A DNA stretch of 64,000 nucleotides. Origin: Chloroflexota bacterium (GTDB lineage Bacteria > Chloroflexota > Anaerolineae > Aggregatilineales > Phototrophicaceae). Every line of letters begins with the position of its first letter. Positions within the stretch are counted from its first letter, which is position 1. The notes under the pieces are model-generated. The model saw only the letters and a list, made by a program, of their open reading frames with translations, was not told where the DNA came from and searched no databases. A program made the position numbers and the translations under genes. Location of the stretch: contig JACRPS010000008.1 in the NCBI GenBank assembly GCA_016223085.1, positions 124,001 to 188,000 on the forward strand, in the 5' to 3' direction. Shown in pieces: positions 29,313 to 39,621 of this stretch.

Positions 29313-29967
29313 TGCTGCTGCCCTCCTCGCGCTTGCGGTCCCAGAACGGGGTCAGCGACTTGGGCGGCTTACCGCGCGTGGCCGCGATGTCATCCGGGCT
29401 ACGAAGCTGACTCAGGGCGTCAAGCGTCGCCAGCGTCACGTTGAGCAGATTATTACTGCCCTGGCTCTTGCTCAGGATGTCGCGCACGCCAACTGCTTCC
29501 AGCACGGCGCGCACGCCGCCACCGGCGATCACGCCCGTACCGGGGGCCGCCGGCTTCAGCAGCACGATTGCGCCGCCGTGACGGCCAATCACCGGGTAGG
29601 GAATGGTCGTGTTATACAGGCTGACCTTGTTCATATTGCGGCGGGCGCGATCCGCACCCTTGCGGATGCTGTCCGGCACGCCGCGCGCCTTGCCAATACC
29701 GGCGCCCACGCGGCCCTTGCCATCGCCCACGATCACGACGGTGCGGAAGGCAAAGCGGCGGCCACCCTTAATCACCTTGGCGACGCGCTTGATGTCTACC
29801 ACCCGTTCGTCGAGTTCCTCGCGTTCTTCGTCGCGGTCGCGGTTGTCGCGCGCCTCGCGGTCGCCGCGCTGCTTGTTGTCCCGATCGCCACCGCGTTCGC
29901 CCCCGCGCTGCGCGTTACCGCCCGGTCGATTCCCTCTGCGCTGCTGTTGAGGTCTATTTCCAGCCAT
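29305..29967 (-). CDS. rpsE: 30S ribosomal protein S5 with charged N-terminal extension
   Basis: [52 protein letters not shown] upstream of the ATG at 29967. Confidence 0.98.
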   Translation of the reverse strand: MAGNRPQQQRRGNRPGGNAQRGGERGGDRDNKQRGDREARDNRDRDEEREELDERVVDIKRVAKVIKGGRRFAFRTVVIVGDGKGRVGAGIGKARGVPDSIRKGADRARRNMNKVSLYNTTIPYPVIGRHGGAIVLLKPAAPGTGVIAGGGVRAVLEAVGVRDILSKSQGSNNLLNVTLATLDALSQLRSPDDIAATRGKPPKSLTPFWDRKREEGSSNG

Positions 29968-29976
29968 GCTTTGCTC

Positions 29977-30348
29977 CTAAAACTCCAGGCCGCCTTCGCG
30001 CGCGCCTTCGGCCAGGGCAGCCACGCGGCCATGATACTTGTATCCGCCCCGATCAAAGACCACCTTGTTAATGCCAATGCCCTTGGCGCGCTCGGCCAGC
30101 ACCTTGCCAACGATCTTGGCAGCTTCGGCCTTCTTCATCCCCGCGACCTGGGCGGCAATTTCCTTGTCAATTGTCGAAGCCGAAACCAGCGTCCGGCCCG
30201 CCTCGTCGTCAATTACCTGGGCGTAAATGTTGGTCAGGCTGCGGAAGACATTCAGCCGGGGGCGCTGCGCCGTGCCGCTGACACGACCGCGAACCCGCCG
30301 GTGACGGCGTTCCCGCGCAGCCGTTTTTTCTTCACTGATGCTTCTCAT
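29977..30348 (-). CDS. rplR: 50S ribosomal protein L18
   Basis: [46 protein letters not shown]. Confidence 0.97.
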   Translation of the reverse strand: MRSISEEKTAARERRHRRVRGRVSGTAQRPRLNVFRSLTNIYAQVIDDEAGRTLVSASTIDKEIAAQVAGMKKAEAAKIVGKVLAERAKGIGINKVVFDRGGYKYHGRVAALAEGAREGGLEF

Positions 30349-30360
30349 CGTTCCCTCTTC

Positions 30361-30434
30361 TCAGTACTGAGTGCTGAGTTCTGAGTACTGAGTCGAGTTT
30401 TTACTCAGTACTCAGTACTTTGTACTCAGCACTT
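30361..30434. repeat. Heptad hairpin element H5
   Basis: TCAGTAC TGAGTGC TGAGTTC TGAGTAC TGAGTCG AGTTTTT ACTCAGT ACTCAGT ACTTTGT ACTCAGC; begins 1 nt from the rplF stop. Confidence 0.92.
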
Positions 30435-30983
30435 CTATTTCGTCTTACCGGCCTTACCAGCCTTGCGGCGGATGATTTCGTCACTGTAACGGACGCCCTT
30501 GCCCTTGTACGGCTCCGGCGGGCGCAACCCCCGGATGTCGGCGGCCACCTGCCCGACCACCTGGCGATCAATCCCCTTGACGCGGATGATCGTCGGGTTA
30601 CGGCCTTCCACCTCGAACGTCACGTTCGGCGGCGGGTTAACGACGATTTCGTGCGAGTAGCCCAGCTTCATCACTAGGTCCTTGCCACGCAGTTCGCCAC
30701 TGTAGCCCACGCCTTCCACCACCAGCGTTTTCATGAAGCCATCGGTCACGCCCGTGACCATGTTCGCCAGCAGCGCCCGCGTCAGGCCATGCAGCGCCCG
30801 CGTCGGGCCGAGATCGTTGGGGCGCTCAACCAGCAGCCGGCCATCTTCCTGCTTCACGGTGATCTGGGGGTGGACGTTCAGTTTCAGTTCGCCCTTCGGC
30901 CCCGTCACAGTCACTTCCTGGCCGTTGACGGCAACGTTCACCTTGGCCGGAATTTCCACCGGCTTTCTGCCAATTCGTGACAT
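30435..30983 (-). CDS. rplF: 50S ribosomal protein L6
   Basis: MSRIGRKPVEIPAKVNVAVNGQEVTVTGPKGEL; VEGRNPTIIRVKGIDRQVVGQVAADIRGLRPPEPYKGKG. Confidence 0.98.
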   Translation of the reverse strand: MSRIGRKPVEIPAKVNVAVNGQEVTVTGPKGELKLNVHPQITVKQEDGRLLVERPNDLGPTRALHGLTRALLANMVTGVTDGFMKTLVVEGVGYSGELRGKDLVMKLGYSHEIVVNPPPNVTFEVEGRNPTIIRVKGIDRQVVGQVAADIRGLRPPEPYKGKGVRYSDEIIRRKAGKAGKTK

Positions 30984-30990
30984 AGTGACC

Positions 30991-31395
30991 TCACCACACG
31001 TAACACAGAACTTCGCCACCGACGTGCTGGCGGCGCGCTTCCTGCGCCGTCATCACACCCTTTGGCGTGGTCACGATAGCAATGCCAATCCCACTCATCA
31101 CGCGGGGCAGGTCGCGGCGGCCCTTGTAGATGCGGCGGCCCGGTTTGCTGACCCGCTCCAGATGGGTGATGACGGGTTTGCGCTCGCGGCGTGACCCATA
31201 GTACTTGAGCGTAATGGACATGATCGGCGCCGGTTTTTCGTCGCCAACGGTAAAGTCCTCGATAAAGCCTTCCTGCTTCAGAATGCGGGCAATTTCCACT
31301 TTCAGCTTCGACGACGGCAGTTCGACGGTCGCCTTGCCGGCCATCAGCGCATTCCGAATGCGGGTGAGCATGTCGCCTACAGGATCGCTAATCAT
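30991..31395 (-). CDS. rpsH: 30S ribosomal protein S8
   Basis: [29 protein letters not shown]...[33 protein letters not shown]. Confidence 0.98.
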   Translation of the reverse strand: MISDPVGDMLTRIRNALMAGKATVELPSSKLKVEIARILKQEGFIEDFTVGDEKPAPIMSITLKYYGSRRERKPVITHLERVSKPGRRIYKGRRDLPRVMSGIGIAIVTTPKGVMTAQEARRQHVGGEVLCYVW

Positions 31396-31403
31396 GCGTC
31401 CTC

Positions 31404-31610
31404 CTACCAGCTAGACTTCACGACGCCAGGGATTTTGCCCTGGAGCGCCAGTTCGCGGAAGTGAATACGGCACAGGCCAAAACGGCGGATGTACCCGCGC
31501 GGACGCCCGCACACCTTGCCCGAATTCGGATCAACGAACTGGCAGCGGTTGCGGACGCGGATTTTGTACTTGCGGTTCGCCTCACGAGCGACCATTGATT
31601 TTTTTGCCAT
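31404..31610 (-). CDS. rpsN: 30S ribosomal protein S14, variant zinc knuckle
   Basis: [68 protein letters not shown]. Confidence 0.95.
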   Translation of the reverse strand: MAKKSMVAREANRKYKIRVRNRCQFVDPNSGKVCGRPRGYIRRFGLCRIHFRELALQGKIPGVVKSSW

Positions 31611-31622
31611 AACGTTCGTCCT

Positions 31623-32171
31623 CTAGCTCTCGCGGAAGGGCATGCCCAGCAGGGTGAGCAGACGGCGGCCTTCCTCGTCCGTCCGGGCGGTGGTGACGAT
31701 GGTAATCTCCATGCCACGCACTTTGTCAATCTTGTCGTATTGAATCTCCGGGAAGATCAACTGTTCCCGCAGGCCAATGGTGTAGTTGCCGCGTCCGTCC
31801 ATCTTCGCCGGCACACCGCGAAAGTCCCGCACGCGGGGCAGCGCGATGTTCATCAGCCGGTCGAGCAGCGACCACATGCGTTCGCCGCGCAGCGTCACCT
31901 TGACGCCGATGGCGCGGCCTTCGCGCAGCTTGAAGGTGGCGATGCTCTTCTTCGCCTTGGTAATCACCGGCTGCTGGCCAGTGATCGTCCGCAGGTCTTC
32001 CACCGCGCCGTCGAGCAGCTTGGGGTTGTCAATCGCCTCGCCCAGGCCGATGTTCACAACCACTTTTTCGATGCGCGGCACCTGCATCACGTTGCTGTAC
32101 TTAAACTCGTCCATCAGCGCCGGAACGATTTCCTGGCGGTAACGTTGGTGTAAAACGTGTGGTTCAGCCAT
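31623..32171 (-). CDS. rplE: 50S ribosomal protein L5
   Basis: [58 protein letters not shown]. Confidence 0.98.
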   Translation of the reverse strand: MAEPHVLHQRYRQEIVPALMDEFKYSNVMQVPRIEKVVVNIGLGEAIDNPKLLDGAVEDLRTITGQQPVITKAKKSIATFKLREGRAIGVKVTLRGERMWSLLDRLMNIALPRVRDFRGVPAKMDGRGNYTIGLREQLIFPEIQYDKIDKVRGMEITIVTTARTDEEGRRLLTLLGMPFRES

Positions 32172-32185
32172 TGTCGTCGCTCCGG

Positions 32186-32509
32186 TTAATCAATATCGCT
32201 GTTGCATTTTTTGCAAAAGCGCGTCTTAAAGCCGTCGGCCTTGAACCGATAGCCCACGCGCGTGGCCTTGCCACACTGGGGGCAGACCAGCATCACGTTC
32301 GACAGGTGCAGCGGCGCGTTAAATTCCACAATCTGCGCTGGAACCTGACGGTTGCCCACCTGTTTTGCTTTCTCATGTCGTTTGGCGACGTTCACGCCAG
32401 AAACGACCACCCGGTTGTCCTTGTTCAGCACGGACACCACTTCGCCGCGCTCCCCAAGGTCCTTCCCGGCGATCACCTCCACCGTGTCGCCCTTTTTGAT
32501 CCGCTGCAT
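32186..32509 (-). CDS. rplX: 50S ribosomal protein L24
   Basis: [29 protein letters not shown]-terminal [11 protein letters not shown]...CKKC. Confidence 0.95.
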   Translation of the reverse strand: MQRIKKGDTVEVIAGKDLGERGEVVSVLNKDNRVVVSGVNVAKRHEKAKQVGNRQVPAQIVEFNAPLHLSNVMLVCPQCGKATRVGYRFKADGFKTRFCKKCNSDID

Positions 32510-32563
32510 ATTGTTCTTTACTCCCAGGATACACGCCGTACTCACGGCGCAATGTCCCAACAC

Positions 32564-32935
32564 TTATAACGTTTCCGGCGCGAGCGACACGATCTTCAGG
32601 AATCCCTTGTCGCGCAGTTCCCGCGCCACCGGCCCAAACACGCGCGTACCACGCGGGTTCACGCCGTCTTCCGCCAGCAGAACGGCGGCATTGTCGTCGA
32701 ACTTGATGTACGACCCGTCATTGCGGCGGTATTCCTTCGCGGTGCGAACGATCACCGCCTTCACCACCTCGCTCTTTTTCACCTGGCCGTCGCTGGCCGC
32801 CGACTTGACGGTTGCCACGACAATATCCCCGATGAACCCGTATTTGCGGCGCGAGCCACCCAGTACCCGGATGACCAGCAGTTCACGCGCGCCACTGTTG
32901 TCCGCGACGACCAGACGTGACTCATTCTGAATCAT
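32564..32935 (-). CDS. rplN: 50S ribosomal protein L14
   Basis: [27 protein letters not shown]. Confidence 0.98.
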   Translation of the reverse strand: MIQNESRLVVADNSGARELLVIRVLGGSRRKYGFIGDIVVATVKSAASDGQVKKSEVVKAVIVRTAKEYRRNDGSYIKFDDNAAVLLAEDGVNPRGTRVFGPVARELRDKGFLKIVSLAPETL

Positions 32936-33243
32936 GACTGTTCCCCTTCAGGCTCGGTCGGAAGCTCACCGGCGACGGGTTCCAGGACCCGCCCGCCGGG
33001 ACCTTCCAGCACCTTCTCCACCACCCAGCGTTTGTTTTTGCTCAGTGGCTTGCTTTCCACCAACTGCACGACCGACCCCACCTCAATGGCGTTGCTTTCG
33101 TCGTGCGCCATGACCTTCTTGGTGCTTTTCACAACTTTCTTGTAGATCGGGTGGGTCTTGCGGCGTTCGATGGCGACCACGACGGTCTTATCCATCTTGT
33201 CGCTGACCACGCGCCCAACCAGACGACGGCGATTGTTCGGCAT
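32932..33243 (-). CDS. rpsQ: 30S ribosomal protein S17
   Basis: [45 protein letters not shown]. Confidence 0.97.
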   Translation of the reverse strand: MPNNRRRLVGRVVSDKMDKTVVVAIERRKTHPIYKKVVKSTKKVMAHDESNAIEVGSVVQLVESKPLSKNKRWVVEKVLEGPGGRVLEPVAGELPTEPEGEQS

Positions 33244-33245
33244 CG

Positions 33246-33464
33246 TTATTTGCCCTCCTGGCGCGCCACTTCGGCGGCCAACTGCCGCTCGCGCAGCACC
33301 ATTTTCAGCCGCGCAATCGTGCGGCGGGTGCGGCGGGGGGTGTTGGTATCTTCTAGCTGGCCGGAAGCCTGCTGGAAGCGCAGGTTAAACATGGCTTCCT
33401 TCTGGTCTTCCAGCGCGTCCAATATCTGTTCTGTGGTCATTGCACGGATTTCACGGATTTTCAT
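33246..33464 (-). CDS. rpmC: 50S ribosomal protein L29
   Basis: MKIREIRAMTTEQILDALEDQKEAMFNLRFQQASGQLEDTNTPRRTRRTIARLKMVLRERQ. Confidence 0.97.
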   Translation of the reverse strand: MKIREIRAMTTEQILDALEDQKEAMFNLRFQQASGQLEDTNTPRRTRRTIARLKMVLRERQLAAEVARQEGK

Positions 33465-33487
33465 CGTCCACTTCTCCTCGCGTCCGG

Positions 33488-33931
33488 TTATGACTCGAAC
33501 GTGATTGCTTGGCCGGAAATCGGATCAATCCGCCGGACGATTTTCGTCCGAATGGGCAGCTTGTGACCCGCCAGGCGCAGGGCTTCCAACGCTTCTTCTT
33601 CCGGGATGCCGCCCATTTCAAACAGCACGTGCCCCGGCTTAATCACGGCGACATAATATTCAACCGCGCCCTTGCCCTTACCCATACGGGTTTCCGCCGC
33701 CTTCTTGGTGTACGGCTTGTCCGGGAATACGCGGATCCACACCTTCCCGCGACGTTTGGTGTACCGCACCATCGTGCGGCGGGCGGCTTCGATTTGCCGC
33801 GCCGTCAGCCAGACCGGTTCCAGCGCCTGGAGGCCGTACTCGCCAAACGACACCACGTTCCCACGGGACGCCTTGCCACGCAGGTTGCCGCGCATTTGCT
33901 TGCGATACTTCATTCGCTTCGGCATTAACAT
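33488..33931 (-). CDS. rplP: 50S ribosomal protein L16
   Basis: [52 protein letters not shown]. Confidence 0.98.
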   Translation of the reverse strand: MLMPKRMKYRKQMRGNLRGKASRGNVVSFGEYGLQALEPVWLTARQIEAARRTMVRYTKRRGKVWIRVFPDKPYTKKAAETRMGKGKGAVEYYVAVIKPGHVLFEMGGIPEEEALEALRLAGHKLPIRTKIVRRIDPISGQAITFES

Positions 33932-33989
33932 GATCTTCAGTCCTTCGATTGCAACCCAATCACCCTGCTGCTTCACGACCGGAAGCGGG

Positions 33990-34670
33990 TTACGGGCTGA
34001 CGTACACTTCTTTCTTCGGCTCGGCGGGCTTTTCTTCGGTCAGCACTTCGCCCTTGTAAATCCAGACCTTCACGCCGATGCGGCCAAAGGTGGTGAGGGC
34101 TTCCGCCCTGCCGTAGTCAATGTTGGCGCGCAGCATCGAACGCGGCACGCGGCCTTCGCTGGCCCACTCGCGGCGGGCCATGTCGGCGCCGGCCAGCCGC
34201 CCGCTGACCTCGATGCGGATGCCCTGCGCCCCCTGACGCATCGCCTGGCTGATGGCGCGCTTGATGGCGCGACTGTGGCCGATACGACGTTCAAGCTGGT
34301 CAACGATGTTCTCCGCCACCAGTTGCGCGTCCAGATCAGGCTTGTCAATCTCGGTGACTTCCACCTTGACCTTGCTCTTGTTGCCCAGCAGGTCTTCCAG
34401 GCCGGTGCGCAGTTCCTTCACGGCCTCGCCCTTGCGCCCGATCAGGATACCGGGGCGGGCGGTGTGAATGTTCACCAGCAGTTGGTTCGGGTAACGCTCG
34501 ATTTCCACGCGGGAAACGCCGGCGCGCGCGCCCTGCTTCTTGATGAAGCGCCGGATGGCGAAGTCTTCCTGAAGCTGCTCGGTATAACGCTGCCCTTCAG
34601 CGTACCAGCGGGCGTCCCAGTCGCGGATGACTTTGAGGCGGAACCCAATGGGATGGACTTTGCGGCCCAT
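33990..34670 (-). CDS. rpsC: 30S ribosomal protein S3
   Basis: [44 protein letters not shown]. Confidence 0.98.
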   Translation of the reverse strand: MGRKVHPIGFRLKVIRDWDARWYAEGQRYTEQLQEDFAIRRFIKKQGARAGVSRVEIERYPNQLLVNIHTARPGILIGRKGEAVKELRTGLEDLLGNKSKVKVEVTEIDKPDLDAQLVAENIVDQLERRIGHSRAIKRAISQAMRQGAQGIRIEVSGRLAGADMARREWASEGRVPRSMLRANIDYGRAEALTTFGRIGVKVWIYKGEVLTEEKPAEPKKEVYVSP

Positions 34671-34672
34671 AG

Positions 34673-35014
34673 TTATGCTTCCTCTCGTTCTGCCAGGATG
34701 ACCGTCAGGTGCGACAGCCGCCGCACGCGCGGTTTGTAACGCCCGCGCGCCCCGGCCTTCATGCGCTTCAGGCGTGGGCCTTCATCCGCCATGATGGTCT
34801 TGATGTACAGATCATCCGGGTTCAGGTCATGGTTGTTTTCTGCGTTTGCAATCGCCGACAGGAGCGTCTTCTGCACCATTTCCGCGCCCTTCTTCGGCAT
34901 GTATTCCAGCACCGTCACCGCCTGCCTCGCGCCCAGGCCGCGCACCTGGTCAATGACCAGCCGCAGCTTACGGGGCGAAATGCTCAGGGAGGTGGTCTTC
35001 GCTCGCACTTCCAT
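34673..35014 (-). CDS. rplV: 50S ribosomal protein L22
   Basis: [16 protein letters not shown]...[24 protein letters not shown]-like C-terminus. Confidence 0.97.
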   Translation of the reverse strand: MEVRAKTTSLSISPRKLRLVIDQVRGLGARQAVTVLEYMPKKGAEMVQKTLLSAIANAENNHDLNPDDLYIKTIMADEGPRLKRMKAGARGRYKPRVRRLSHLTVILAEREEA

Positions 35015-35025
35015 CTCGGCCTCCG

Positions 35026-35295
35026 TTATTTCTTCTTCTCGACCATATGGCCGCGATAGGTGCGCGTGGGCGCGAACTCGCCCAGCTTGTGGCCGACCAT
35101 GTTTTCGGTGATGTAGATCGGAACATGGCGGCGGCCATCATGCACGGCAATCGTGTGGCCGACCATCTGCGGGAAGATCGTGCTGGCGCGGCTCCAGGTG
35201 CGGATGACCACTTTCCGGTTATCCGCGTTCAGCTTTTCGACTTTCTGCAGCAGTTTAGGCTCGACAAACGGCCCTTTTTTCAGTGAACGTGACAT
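35026..35295 (-). CDS. rpsS: 30S ribosomal protein S19
   Basis: [23 protein letters not shown]...[37 protein letters not shown]. Confidence 0.98.
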   Translation of the reverse strand: MSRSLKKGPFVEPKLLQKVEKLNADNRKVVIRTWSRASTIFPQMVGHTIAVHDGRRHVPIYITENMVGHKLGEFAPTRTYRGHMVEKKK

Positions 35296-35305
35296 AATCG
35301 TTTCC

Positions 35306-35386
35306 TCAGCTTTCAGCTTTCAGCCATCAGCTTGAGCCGTCAGCCAGCTATACGATTGCTTGCTGACGGCTGATTACTGACTGCTT
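35306..35386. repeat. Heptad hairpin element H6
   Basis: TCAGCTT TCAGCTT TCAGCCA TCAGCTT GAGCCGT CAGCCAG ... GCTGACG GCTGATT ACTGACT between rplB and rpsS. Confidence 0.9.
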
Positions 35387-35391
35387 TCTCC

Positions 35392-36219
35392 TTACCGCGC
35401 ACGCCGGCGGACGATGAAACGGTCGGTGCGGCGGTTGACGCGGGTGCGTTTACCCATCGCCGGCTTGCCCCAGGGCGTCTTCGGCCCTGGCATCCCGATG
35501 GGCGAGCGGCCTTCACCACCGCCGTGAGGGTGCGCGCCGGGGTCCATCGCAATACCGCGAACCGTCGGGCGCCAGCCCATCCAGCGGCGGCGGCCAGCCT
35601 TGCCCAGTTTGATGTTGCCGTGATCGGTGTTGCCGACCTGGCCGATGGTTGCCATGCAGCGGTCGTTAATCAGCCGAACTTCGCCGCTGGGCATCCGCAC
35701 CTGGGCGTAACTGCCTTCCTTCGCCACCAACTGCGCCGAGACGCCCGCCGAACGAGCGATCTGGCCGCCCCGGCCCGGCTCAAACTCGATGTTGTGGATG
35801 AGCGTGCCCACCGGAATATCGCGGATGGGCAGGGCATCCCCCACACGCAGTTCGGCCTGGTCGCCGCTGCCAACGCGGTCGCCCACCTTCAGCCCCAGCG
35901 GGGCGATGATGTAGCGGCGTTCGCCGTCCGGGAACTCGATCAGGGCGATACGCGCCGAGCGATTCGGGTCGTATTCGATGGCGATCACGGTCGCCGGGCT
36001 GTCCAGGCGGTCGCGCTTGAAGTCAATGATGCGGTAACGGCGCTTGTGGCCGCCGCCACGATGGCGCACGGTCAGCCGCCCCTGGTTGTTACGCCCGCCG
36101 CGTTTGCGGATCGCTTCGGTCAGCGACCGTTCCGGTTTGGACTTGGTGATTTCCTCAAATGTGTGGCCCGTCATCCCCCGGCGGCCTGCCGAGGTGGGCT
36201 TGTATACTTTAACCGGCAT
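35392..36219 (-). CDS. rplB: 50S ribosomal protein L2
   Basis: [24 protein letters not shown]...[35 protein letters not shown]. Confidence 0.98.
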   Translation of the reverse strand: MPVKVYKPTSAGRRGMTGHTFEEITKSKPERSLTEAIRKRGGRNNQGRLTVRHRGGGHKRRYRIIDFKRDRLDSPATVIAIEYDPNRSARIALIEFPDGERRYIIAPLGLKVGDRVGSGDQAELRVGDALPIRDIPVGTLIHNIEFEPGRGGQIARSAGVSAQLVAKEGSYAQVRMPSGEVRLINDRCMATIGQVGNTDHGNIKLGKAGRRRWMGWRPTVRGIAMDPGAHPHGGGEGRSPIGMPGPKTPWGKPAMGKRTRVNRRTDRFIVRRRAR

Positions 36220-36233
36220 AATCTCTACCCCAC

Positions 36234-36536
36234 CTACAGGTTGAATAACTCAATCTTGTGGCCGGGTTGGAGCGTCACGATGGCTTTCTTCCACTGGCGC
36301 GAGCGCAGATACCAGCGGCGTCCCCGCTGCGAGCGCTTGGCCGGCATAATCATCGTGCGGACTTTGGCGACCTTGATGTCGTTGGGGAACACCAGCTCAA
36401 CCGCCTCCTTGATCTGAATCTTGTTGGCGTTGGGGTGTACCTCAAACACGTACTGATTGAGTTCGTCCGATTGGATACTCGACTTTTCGGTGATGACCGG
36501 ACGGATAATCACGTCATACGGGTGCAGCTCGGCCAT
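36234..36536 (-). CDS. rplW: 50S ribosomal protein L23
   Basis: [43 protein letters not shown]. Confidence 0.97.
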   Translation of the reverse strand: MAELHPYDVIIRPVITEKSSIQSDELNQYVFEVHPNANKIQIKEAVELVFPNDIKVAKVRTMIMPAKRSQRGRRWYLRSRQWKKAIVTLQPGHKIELFNL

Positions 36537-36537
36537 C

Positions 36538-37176
36538 TTACTCTTCTTCCTTCCGTCCCCACAGGGCCTTAATCACGTCCAGCGCGTCCAGGGGGACAAT
36601 CACCTTGTCGAACCGGAGCAGATCGCGCATGTTCAGGTAGTTCACCCGCAGGTAACGCACGTCGTCCAGGTTTCGGATGCTGCGTTCGACATTATCATTG
36701 TGGTCGGCCAGCAGCACCAGCGCGCTGGCGTCCTTGCCGGCCACCGCATCAAGCGCCGCCCGCATGGCTTTCGTCTTGGGCGCGTCCAGCGTTACCCGGT
36801 CCACGAACACCAACTGGTTATCGCGGGCGAGGGCGCTGAGGGCGCAGCGAATGGCCTGCTGGCGCATTTTGCGCGGCATATCCTTGATGTACTTGTGCGG
36901 CTTCGGCCCCTTCGGGCGGCCACCGCCAACAAACTGCGTCGCATCGCGCGAACCGTGACGGGCGCGGCCCGTGCCTTTCTGGCGGTACCACTTGGCCGAG
37001 GTGCGGTTGACTTCGCCGCGACGCTGCGTGCTGGCCGTGCCCAGACGGGCATGAGCCATCTGACGCACGTAAGCCTGGTGCATCAGACCGGTGTTGATTT
37101 CAACTTCGAAAATATCGGCGGGCAGGTCAATCGTGCTGACCTGTTGGCCGCTGAGATTCACAACTGGAGCTTGCAT
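36538..37176 (-). CDS. rplD: 50S ribosomal protein L4
   Basis: [45 protein letters not shown]. Confidence 0.98.
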   Translation of the reverse strand: MQAPVVNLSGQQVSTIDLPADIFEVEINTGLMHQAYVRQMAHARLGTASTQRRGEVNRTSAKWYRQKGTGRARHGSRDATQFVGGGRPKGPKPHKYIKDMPRKMRQQAIRCALSALARDNQLVFVDRVTLDAPKTKAMRAALDAVAGKDASALVLLADHNDNVERSIRNLDDVRYLRVNYLNMRDLLRFDKVIVPLDALDVIKALWGRKEEE

Positions 37177-37196
37177 GGTTCCGATCTCCTCTCGCC

Positions 37197-37835
37197 TTAA
37201 CCGCGACGCACGCGCGCCGGTTTAATCATGACGATGCCGCCGTTCGCGCCGGGAATCGATCCCCGCACGGCGAGAAGATTCTTGTCCGGGTCCACGACGA
37301 CCACTTCCAGGTTCTCAATCGTCACACGTTCCGAACCCATGTGGCCGGGGAAGCGTTTACCCTTAAGCGTGCGCCCTGGGAAGGTGTTCATACCCGCTGA
37401 ACCGGGGGCGCGGGTGCGGTCAGACGCGCCGTGAGTCTTCGGCTGGCGGTTGAAGTTGTGGCGCTTGATGCCACCCTGGAACCCCCGGCCTTTGCTGGTG
37501 CCAATCACGTCCACGCGCTCGCCTTTGACGAACACGTCCGCCTTAATCACCTGCCCCTCGCTGACATCCACGTCGCCATCCTTAACGCGGAACTCGCGCA
37601 GGTAGCGCAGCGCGGGCAGGTTATTTCGCTGCAGATGACCCAACTGGCCTTTGGTCAGGCGCTGCGGCTTGGTTTCAGCGAAACCTAGCTGCACCGCCTT
37701 GTAGCCGTCTTTCTCCGCCGTGCGCACTTGCGTCACGTAGCAGGGGCCAGCCTGAATGACGGTCACGGGGATGACGTCCCCCTTCTCGTCAAAAATCTGG
37801 GTCATGCCCACTTTCTTGCCAATAATACCCTTCAT
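37197..37835 (-). CDS. rplC: 50S ribosomal protein L3
   Basis: MKGIIGKKVGMTQIFDEKGDVIPVTVIQAGPCYVTQ; GRGFQGGIKRHNFNRQPKTHG. Confidence 0.98.
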   Translation of the reverse strand: MKGIIGKKVGMTQIFDEKGDVIPVTVIQAGPCYVTQVRTAEKDGYKAVQLGFAETKPQRLTKGQLGHLQRNNLPALRYLREFRVKDGDVDVSEGQVIKADVFVKGERVDVIGTSKGRGFQGGIKRHNFNRQPKTHGASDRTRAPGSAGMNTFPGRTLKGKRFPGHMGSERVTIENLEVVVVDPDKNLLAVRGSIPGANGGIVMIKPARVRRG

Positions 37836-37943
37836 TGCCTGTTGCCTTTCCCGAAGGCGCCGCGGCCTGCAAATGCCCATCCGACGCCTTCATCAGCTCT
37901 CATTGCGCAGCGGCGGACGGTGCCAGCGCCCGCATACGCCCTC

Positions 37944-38249
37944 TTACTTCACAACGATATCCACGCCTGCCGGCAGGTTCAGGCGCATCAGCGCATCAAT
38001 GGTCTTGCTATCCGGGTCAAGCACATCCACCAGCCGCTTGTGGGTGCGGATTTCGAAGTGCTCCTGCGAGTCCTTGTCAATGAACGGGCTGCGCCGCACG
38101 GTGAACCGTTCGATCTTGGTGGGCAGGGGCACGGGGCCAACCACACGCGCGCCGGTGCGTTCCGCCGTTTCCACGATGCGCTGCACCGACTGGTCAAGCA
38201 CCCGGTGGTCATACGCCTTCAGCCAGATACGAATTTTGTTCCTAACCAT
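37944..38249 (-). CDS. rpsJ: 30S ribosomal protein S10
   Basis: [67 protein letters not shown]. Confidence 0.98.
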   Translation of the reverse strand: MVRNKIRIWLKAYDHRVLDQSVQRIVETAERTGARVVGPVPLPTKIERFTVRRSPFIDKDSQEHFEIRTHKRLVDVLDPDSKTIDALMRLNLPAGVDIVVK

Positions 38250-38278
38250 AGTTTTGCCTCTATACCAGTCCGGCGTGT

Positions 38279-38307
38279 GTAGGGGCGGGTCTGAGACCCG
38301 CCCCTAC
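38279..38307. repeat. REP-like palindrome (perfect)
   Basis: GTAGGGGCGGGTCT-G-AGACCCGCCCCTAC between tuf and rpsJ. Confidence 0.92.
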
Positions 38308-38331
38308 GGCATTACCGGATATACTCTGGTG

Positions 38332-39525
38332 TTACTCCAGAATTTCGGTGATGACACCCGCGCCGACAGTCAGACCGCCTTCACGGATAGCGAACTTCGA
38401 CCCCTTTTCCAGAGCGACCGGCGTAATCAGTTCGACTTCCAGGTTCACGCTGTCGCCCGGCATGACCATTTCCACGCCCTTCGGCAGTTGGATGGTGCCG
38501 GTTACGTCCATCGTGCGGATGTAGAACTGCGGGCGGTAGCCGGGGAAGAAGGCCTTGTGGCGGCCACCCTCGTCCTTGCGCAGCACGTACACTTCGCTCA
38601 TGAAGCGCTTGTGCGGGGTGATGCTCTTGGGCTTCGCCAGCACCATACCCCGTTCCACGTCTTCGCGCGTCACACCACGCAGCAGAATACCGGCGTTGTC
38701 GCCAGCGTCAGCGGAGTCAAGTTCCTTGTGGAACATTTCGATGCCGGTGACGACGGTCTTGACGATCTCATCACGCAGGCCGATGATTTCCACTTCCTCA
38801 CCTTTGGTCAGACGGCCACGCTCAACACGGCCCGTCACCACCGTACCACGACCCTTGATCGAGAACACGTCTTCGACCGGCATCAGGAACGGCTTGTCCA
38901 CTTCGCGCACCGGCGTCGGAATGAAGGCGTCCACCGCGTCCATCAGTTGCAGGATGCTCTGGTATTCCGGCGCGTTCGGGTCAGTGCTGTCCGACTCGTT
39001 GGCGGCCAGGGCCGAACCACGCACAATCGGGGTTTCCGACGAGAATCCGTAGCTTTCCAGCAGTTCGCGCAGTTCCAGTTCGACCAGTTCCAGCAGTTCG
39101 GGGTCGTCCATCTGGTCAATCTTGTTCAGATACACGACCATCGCGGGCACTTCCACCTGGCGGGCCAGCAGCACGTGTTCGCGCGTCTGCGGCATCGGGC
39201 CGTCGGGCGCGCTTACAACCAGGATGGCGCCGTCCATCTGCGCCGCGCCGGTGATCATGTTCTTGATGTAGTCACGGTGTCCGGGGCAGTCCACGTGCGC
39301 ATAGTGGCGCGCGTCGGTCTCATATTCCACGTGCCGGATGTTGATCGTGATACCACGAGCCTTCTCTTCCGGCGCGTTGTCAATATCATCGTATTTCATC
39401 CGGGCGGCCTTGCCCTTCAGCGCCAGCACTTTCGTGATAGCCGCCGTGAGGGTGGTCTTGCCGTGATCGACGTGACCAATCGTGCCGATGTTCACGTGGG
39501 GCTTGGTACGCTCAAACTTGCTCAT
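38332..39525 (-). CDS. tuf: Elongation factor Tu
   Basis: [30 protein letters not shown]...[47 protein letters not shown]. Confidence 0.98.
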   Translation of the reverse strand: MSKFERTKPHVNIGTIGHVDHGKTTLTAAITKVLALKGKAARMKYDDIDNAPEEKARGITINIRHVEYETDARHYAHVDCPGHRDYIKNMITGAAQMDGAILVVSAPDGPMPQTREHVLLARQVEVPAMVVYLNKIDQMDDPELLELVELELRELLESYGFSSETPIVRGSALAANESDSTDPNAPEYQSILQLMDAVDAFIPTPVREVDKPFLMPVEDVFSIKGRGTVVTGRVERGRLTKGEEVEIIGLRDEIVKTVVTGIEMFHKELDSADAGDNAGILLRGVTREDVERGMVLAKPKSITPHKRFMSEVYVLRKDEGGRHKAFFPGYRPQFYIRTMDVTGTIQLPKGVEMVMPGDSVNLEVELITPVALEKGSKFAIREGGLTVGAGVITEILE

Positions 39526-39576
39526 TGTGTTTCTTTCCTTTTCCTCTGATTTACACTCAGACGTTTTTGCTGTTTC

Positions 39577-39605
39577 GTAGGGACATGGCGCTGCCATGTC
39601 CCTAC
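39577..39605. repeat. REP-like palindrome
   Basis: GTAGGGACATGGC-GCT-GCCATGTCCCTAC between fusA and tuf. Confidence 0.9.
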
Positions 39606-39621
39606 ACCGAATTAACGAACC

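Noticed and set aside
20956-35386. Heptad repeats considered as a CRISPR array
   Set aside because: Units are 7 nt, contiguous without unique spacers, and no cas genes are present.
37756-39549. 597-aa plus-strand ORF antisense to tuf/rpsJ
   Set aside because: Shadow of strongly codon-biased tuf; composition typical of artefactual frames.
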